Assembly: GCA_003216975.1 (NCBI GenBank)
Contig: QCHY01000013.1
Span: forward strand, 1-46,670
Source: Prochlorococcus sp. AG-402-I20
GTDB taxonomy: Bacteria; Cyanobacteriota; Cyanobacteriia; PCC-6307; Cyanobiaceae
Length of the DNA stretch: 46,670 bases
Reading direction: 5' to 3'
The notes below the pieces were generated by a model, which saw nothing but the letters and a program-made list of their open reading frames with translations, had not been told where the DNA came from and searched no databases. Shown piece by piece: positions 42,128-46,670 of this stretch (position 1 is the first letter of the stretch; each line of letters opens with the position of its first letter). Both the position numbers and the translations under genes were made by a program.

Positions 42128-42581
42128 TATCCATATTATAAAATGCTCAAATTTATTTAATATCAATCGTTAATTGATATAAAGATAACCCTTTTACATG
42201 AAAAATAATAATAAAAGGCATAAATCAATATTATTTGATTTAATAAAAAAATTCATAGTCTCACTATATATTAAAAATCTATTGATTGGCATCAATAAAG
42301 TAATACAAAAAATCGCCTAATATCTAAGGGAAGAAGAATAACAGTTTTTCCATAGTTCATAATGAAAATTTTTGAAAGATATAGGATTTATTTGAAAAAG
42401 TTTGAGTATACTCTGACGATATAAGATTGAAATTACTCAAAAAAATTAGGTTCTAATTAATTATTAAAGTTTTTTTGTTCTTTTTCTATGTCTATAGAAA
42501 CAAAAATCATAGTAATATATACATTCAATTTTTATTCTTTAAGATTAGAAATAATTAAAGAAAGAGTTAATAGAGGTTGAT
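42128..42581. other. Intergenic, one small hairpin
   Basis: About 450 very AT-rich bases without a supported gene. A 7-bp stem-loop TTTCTAT-GTCT-ATAGAAA lies at 42483-42500, about 80 bases ahead of the next gene. Confidence 0.5.
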
Positions 42582-44474
42582 ATGAGTAGTAAAATAGTAG
42601 AAACAGTAAGAACAAAGAAAATGGAGAGTTTTGCTAAGGAAGAAGAAAAGCAAAAAAAAGTTAATAAGATCAAAATTTTCACAGTTCCATTCGCCTTAAG
42701 AGAAGTTGAGAAGAATATTAATATTATTACTGATGCTACTTCTAAAGAAGAAATAATCAATCAAGCATTTAAGTATCATAAAGCTGGAAATATTTTAAAA
42801 GCAGCTAAATATTATCAATACTTTATTGAAAAAGGATTTACTAATACAAGAGTTTTTTGTTATTATGGAGTCATATTAGAACAGCTAGGCAAAGTAAAAG
42901 AAGCATTTGATTGTTATATAAAGGTAATTGAACTTGATCCAAACTTTCCTAACATTTATCCAGCCATAACAACATTTTTAAGGAATTCAGATCCATCTAA
43001 ACTAAACAAATCAAAATTAAAGGATCTTTTAAATCTTCTATTTGAAAAAAACAATATTCAACATAAAGAATTATTTAACGCATTTATCTTTTTATATAGA
43101 AATGAAATAAAAAATATTATAGAAAGAGACTCATTCGACTCATTTATTAAGGATAAACTCATAATTAATGCCCTTAAGAAAACAAATTTTCAAGATATTA
43201 GATTTGAGAAAATTCTTACCTGTATAAGAAAATATTTTTGTGATAGGATTGACAAGCATAAAGAAGAAATAAATTGCTCTGAATTACAATTTATTATTGC
43301 CTTAGGAGCACAATGCTTCCTTAATGAATATATTTACGCAATAACTGAAAAAGAAAAAATATCTATAAAAAAAATCATTAATAGATGTGTAGATGGAGAA
43401 ATAAATGAAACAAATATCTCAATCTTATCTTGTTATTTTCCACTCTATAGACTTCTTAAAGAAATACCATCTTTAAAATCTTTTAATTCTTCTAATCAAA
43501 ATTTTACAGAACTGATAATATTACAAATATCAGAACCTATGCAAGAAATTGAATTATCGAAAAGTATAAGAAAATTAGGTGTAATAGAAAATATTATTTC
43601 TCAAAAAGTAAAATCTCAGTATGAAGCAAACCCTTATCCAAGATGGAGGTATGGAAATGAATTAAGAAAAAAGATTCCAATTTTAGAAGTAATTAATAAA
43701 GAAATTAATCCTAATCTTATTAATCAATATATTGATAATAAGAAATTGAATGTTCTCATAGCAGGATCTGGAACAGGTAATCAAATTCTAGAAGCACAGA
43801 AATATAAAAATACGAACATAATCGCTATAGATTTAAGTTTATCTAGTCTTTCTTATTCGCAACGAAAAGTAAATGAACTTGGAATTGATAATGTTGAAAT
43901 TATTCAGATGGATATTTTAGAAGTGAGTTTACTAGAAGAACAATTTGATGTTATTGAATGTAGTGGAGTTTTACACCATATGGAGGATTCAATAAAAGGC
44001 TTAAAAGCGTTATTAAATGTTTTGAAACCTAATGGATTTCTTAAACTCGGTTTATATAGTGAATTAGCAAGAAAAGATATTGTTGAAACAAGAGAATATA
44101 TAATCACTAACAACCTTCAACCAACTGATCAAGACATTAAAGACTTGAGAGAGAATGTTTTTTCTGGCAAGGTTCCACAAATCAGTAATCTTAGGAATTG
44201 GGGTGATTTTTATACGATGTCTGAATGTCGTGATCTTTGCTTTCACTCACAGGAACATAGATTCACGATTAATAAACTACAAAAAATGATCAAATCTAAT
44301 GAATTAGTTTTTCTTGGTTTTTCACTTCCTCAATCAATTAAATCCCTCTACTCTAAATATTTCCCAGAAGATAAAAAACAAACAAAGCTAGATAACTGGG
44401 AAAGATTTGAAAAACAATTTCCTACTACTTTTGTTGCTATGTATCAGTTCTGGGTATGTAAAAGTCAAGTCTGA
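42582..44474 (+). CDS. TPR protein with C-terminal class I SAM methyltransferase domain
   Basis: 630 residues from ATG 42582. The shared N-terminal motif NKIKIFTVPFALREVEKN (about 28-45) is followed by SKEEIINQAFKYHKAGNI and two or three TPRs (about 53-130). A helical middle region of unknown fold (about 140-340) leads to ANPYPRWRYG and then the methyltransferase: NVLIAGSGTGNQ (389-400) binds SAM, followed by IAIDLSLSSLSYSQRK and FDVIECSGVLHHMEDS (455-470). ANPYPRW is typical of methyltransferases fused to TPRs in cyanobacteria and proteobacteria. The substrate, perhaps a protein or glycan, is unknown. Confidence 0.8.
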   Translation: MSSKIVETVRTKKMESFAKEEEKQKKVNKIKIFTVPFALREVEKNINIITDATSKEEIINQAFKYHKAGNILKAAKYYQYFIEKGFTNTRVFCYYGVILEQLGKVKEAFDCYIKVIELDPNFPNIYPAITTFLRNSDPSKLNKSKLKDLLNLLFEKNNIQHKELFNAFIFLYRNEIKNIIERDSFDSFIKDKLIINALKKTNFQDIRFEKILTCIRKYFCDRIDKHKEEINCSELQFIIALGAQCFLNEYIYAITEKEKISIKKIINRCVDGEINETNISILSCYFPLYRLLKEIPSLKSFNSSNQNFTELIILQISEPMQEIELSKSIRKLGVIENIISQKVKSQYEANPYPRWRYGNELRKKIPILEVINKEINPNLINQYIDNKKLNVLIAGSGTGNQILEAQKYKNTNIIAIDLSLSSLSYSQRKVNELGIDNVEIIQMDILEVSLLEEQFDVIECSGVLHHMEDSIKGLKALLNVLKPNGFLKLGLYSELARKDIVETREYIITNNLQPTDQDIKDLRENVFSGKVPQISNLRNWGDFYTMSECRDLCFHSQEHRFTINKLQKMIKSNELVFLGFSLPQSIKSLYSKYFPEDKKQTKLDNWERFEKQFPTTFVAMYQFWVCKSQV

Positions 44475-44992
44475 ATACTTTAAGATCAGAAAATAATTTG
44501 ATTTTATGTAGGAAAGCGGCTTTCTATGATTTTCTTGTAGAAACAGAGAAAAGAGTTTATATGAAACCTTTATGAAACGCAAAATTCAATAAATTTACAG
44601 TCATTAATATGTAAATCAATCTTATGTAAAGTACCAAGAATTAAATTATCACTTAAAAGTAGACGTATCTGCAATCTAATTCAGAGAGACTATCCAAGTA
44701 TTTATACTAACCCCACTCTCACTTACTCACCCAGTTATCCTTAATTCTCGCAGGAAACGCATAAGAAAGATGTCTGCACTCTTTATCTTATGGTTAGAGA
44801 CAATAATTTAGAGATTGCATAAACACATTATATGCTGTTTTAGCTTATGAATTTAGCCCCTATGTCCTCAAGCGGGACGTAAACATAGAAAAAGCAACAT
44901 ACTGTTTCTATCAATAAATCAATTCCGAGAGAGTCAATAAAGATAAGAGTTAGTAGTAAAATTCAATAATACACTAGATATAAATAGCGTAG
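44475..44992. other. Intergenic with decayed TPR-gene start
   Basis: About 520 bases with no gene. TTAGTAGTAAAATTC near 44951 resembles the start region of the paralogue at 42582 (ATGAGTAGTAAAATAG) but is interrupted by stops, so the present gene starts later, at 44993. ATTTAGAGATTGCATAAA at 44806-44823 recurs at 46454-46471 upstream of the next paralogue. Confidence 0.5.
44806..44823 (+). repeat. 18-nt element shared upstream of two TPR paralogues
   Basis: ATTTAGAGATTGCATAAA here and ATTTAGAGATTGCGTAAA at 46454-46471 differ at one base. They lie 170 and 110 bases ahead of the two start codons. They may be a common promoter or leader element, or simply what is left of duplicated upstream DNA. 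Confidence 0.5.
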
Positions 44993-46303
44993 ATGAAAGA
45001 ATCTAGTCAAACAAAAACAGTTGATAAAAATGTCTCTAAAATCAAAACATTTCCAGTCCCATTTGCCTTAGAAGAAATTAAAGAGAAAATTTCTATTGAT
45101 ACTAATTCCAGTAATAAAGTTTCAAAAGAACAGATAATTAGGAAAGCAATTAATTTTCATCTACAAGGCAATATCCCAGAAGCAGAAAAATATTATCAAT
45201 ACTGTATTGATCGAGGTTTTAATGATCACAGAATTTTTTCTAATTATGGACTAATTTTAAACTATTTCGGAAGACAGCAAGAAGCAGAGAAAGTAACTCT
45301 AAAAGCTATTGAACTTAAACCTGATTATACAGAAGCCTATTCTAATCTCGGAATCATTTTAAGGGCTCTTGGCAAATTACAAGAAGCAGAATTATCCATT
45401 CGCAAAGCTATTGAACTTAATCCGAATTACGCAGTGGCTCATTCCAATCTGGGTAATATATTGAGTGATCTTGGCAAATTACAAGAAGCAGAATTATCTA
45501 TTCGCAAAGCTCTTGAACTTAATCCTACTTTCGTAGAGGCTACATGGAATTTATATGCCTTGTCTAATAATGTTGAAGAAGCAGAAGAAAGAATCAATCA
45601 ATGTCTGAAAATTAATGAAAATTATTTGACAGCAAAACTCACACTTAGTGCTTTAAATATACATAAAGGAGATACATCATTATTTAACAAGTTAACAGAA
45701 TCATCTCTTAAAGATCATCCTTATATTCGTTCCTTAAAATGGGTATTATCGTTGCCTAATCTACCAGAATTGTTTTTTCATAGATGGAGTTTATTTGACC
45801 ATGTAATTAATAAAAGCAAAAGAAATAGACCTTTCTATGAGTTTGGCGTTTGGCGAGGTATTTCATTTAGATATCTAATTGATAGCTTCAAAAAAGGATA
45901 TGGCTTCGATACTTTTGAAGGATTACCAGAAGATTGGCATAATGAAAAAAAAGGAACATATTCAGCAGACGGAACTATTCCTAATATTGAAGGTGGAACA
46001 TTTGTAGCTGGTAAATTTGAAGACACACTGCCATGCTTTTTTTCTGAACCTAGACCAATGGCATCAATTATTAATTTTGATGCAGATCTATATTCCTCTA
46101 CTCTATGTTCATTAAATTATTCAAAGCCTATAATAGATAAGCACACAATTTTAATATTTGATGAGTTTATTATCAATGAGAATTGGGAGCAAGACGAATA
46201 TAAAGCATTGAATGAATTTTGTTCTAATCATAATTTAACCTTTGAAGTACTAGCAATTTCTTATTTCACAAGACAAGTAGCCATTAAAATACTAGGGTTA
46301 TAG
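44993..46303 (+). CDS. TPR protein with C-terminal TylF/MycF-like O-methyltransferase domain
   Basis: 436 residues from ATG 44993. The shared motif SKIKTFPVPFALEEIKEK (about 15-32) is followed by SKEQIIRKAINFHLQGNI and about five TPRs (42-200). Two of these are nearly identical to each other and to repeats in the gene at 39885. The C-terminal domain from about 250 has YEFGVWRG (282-289), GFDTFEGLPEDW, GKFEDTLPCFF, INFDADLYSSTLCSL and ILIFDEF, the signature of macrocin O-methyltransferase-type enzymes that methylate sugar hydroxyls using Mg and SAM. A glycan substrate is thus plausible. Confidence 0.82.
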   Translation: MKESSQTKTVDKNVSKIKTFPVPFALEEIKEKISIDTNSSNKVSKEQIIRKAINFHLQGNIPEAEKYYQYCIDRGFNDHRIFSNYGLILNYFGRQQEAEKVTLKAIELKPDYTEAYSNLGIILRALGKLQEAELSIRKAIELNPNYAVAHSNLGNILSDLGKLQEAELSIRKALELNPTFVEATWNLYALSNNVEEAEERINQCLKINENYLTAKLTLSALNIHKGDTSLFNKLTESSLKDHPYIRSLKWVLSLPNLPELFFHRWSLFDHVINKSKRNRPFYEFGVWRGISFRYLIDSFKKGYGFDTFEGLPEDWHNEKKGTYSADGTIPNIEGGTFVAGKFEDTLPCFFSEPRPMASIINFDADLYSSTLCSLNYSKPIIDKHTILIFDEFIINENWEQDEYKALNEFCSNHNLTFEVLAISYFTRQVAIKILGL

Positions 46304-46580
46304 TTTATAACTATAAGCAAATAGTCGTATACTTCTCACTAAAATGTTCCTATCTCGAATATTGCTTATAATCACATGCTCTCACTCAAGAAATTGTTTT
46401 CTCAATTCTCATGGGCAACGTATATAAGACATTTGTTCCCTTTTATAATTCCGATTTAGAGATTGCGTAAATAATATTACCTCCTCCCTCTAAATATATT
46501 ATTTTCTATATATAATGCCAATAGCTAGAATAATATCAAGTCAAAGCTGACAAGTTACTCGGGCGGAGATTAAAGAAGCT

Positions 46581-46670
46581 GTGACAAAAAAAAATAAGAA
46601 AAAAAAAGCAACTAAAATCAAAACTTTTCCAGTTCCATTAGCTTCAACAGAAAGTAAAGAAAATATTTCT
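46581..46670 (+). CDS. N-terminus of a fourth TPR-family paralogue (cut by window end)
   Basis: The frame from GTG 46581 runs to the window end and reads MTKKNKKKKATKIKTFPVPL then ASTESKENIS, the same leader motif as the three preceding TPR proteins. It is open further upstream to a TGA at 46548-46550 without ATG. The C-terminal domain is not visible. Confidence 0.75.
   Translation, partial: MTKKNKKKKATKIKTFPVPLASTESKENIS

Overview
The window is AT-rich DNA from a small-genome marine picocyanobacterium, most likely a low-light-adapted Prochlorococcus. This is inferred from the compact core block (argJ, coaE, gatB, thiO, ndk, speA, alaS, a paired flv3-flv1 locus, mrdA), the class C flavodiiron proteins with a C-terminal flavin reductase, and the many DUF4214 and TPR accessory proteins. 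No rRNA, tRNA, integrase, transposase or CRISPR array was seen.

Left region (1-19.2 kb) is an accessory island. It holds small membrane or secreted proteins of unknown function, a translationally coupled SNase/TPR/membrane operon, and a family of large, probably exported proteins with a C-terminal DUF4214 module (8460-9839, 11633-13093, 15114-16799, plus an RTX-type member at 17219-19015). Truncated DUF4214 ends lie at 2-115 and 3573-3672, and a broken surface-protein gene at about 10214-10690. A cysteine-rich gene pair (13438-13885) lies behind a sequence matching the cyanobacterial LexA box. Repeats with a hairpin of the type GGGGGTGAAAA/TTTTCACCCCC recur in the spacers. Several of these spacers hold decayed copies of the last codons of argJ, in the same orientation as the intact argJ that borders the island at 19250. 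This suggests that the 3' end of argJ has been a repeated insertion or recombination point.

Middle region (19.2-36.9 kb) is core genome, tightly packed, covering arginine and polyamine metabolism, CoA, thiamine, nucleotide and tRNA functions, O2 photoreduction (Flv3/Flv1) and cell-wall elongation (PBP2, last gene of a three-gene operon).

Right region (36.9-46.7 kb) is accessory again. It opens with a probable small RNA carrying the exact Yfr1 11-nt core ACTCCTCACAC in a hairpin loop, followed by an intrinsic terminator. A perfect 12-nt complement to that loop lies about 140 nt downstream. Small secreted or unknown genes follow, then a tandem family of TPR proteins sharing an N-terminal 'KIKTFPVPFAL' motif. 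Each is fused to a different C-terminal domain (alpha/beta hydrolase-like, class I methyltransferase, TylF-like methyltransferase), and a PKHD-type dioxygenase gene is interspersed. A fourth member is cut by the window end.
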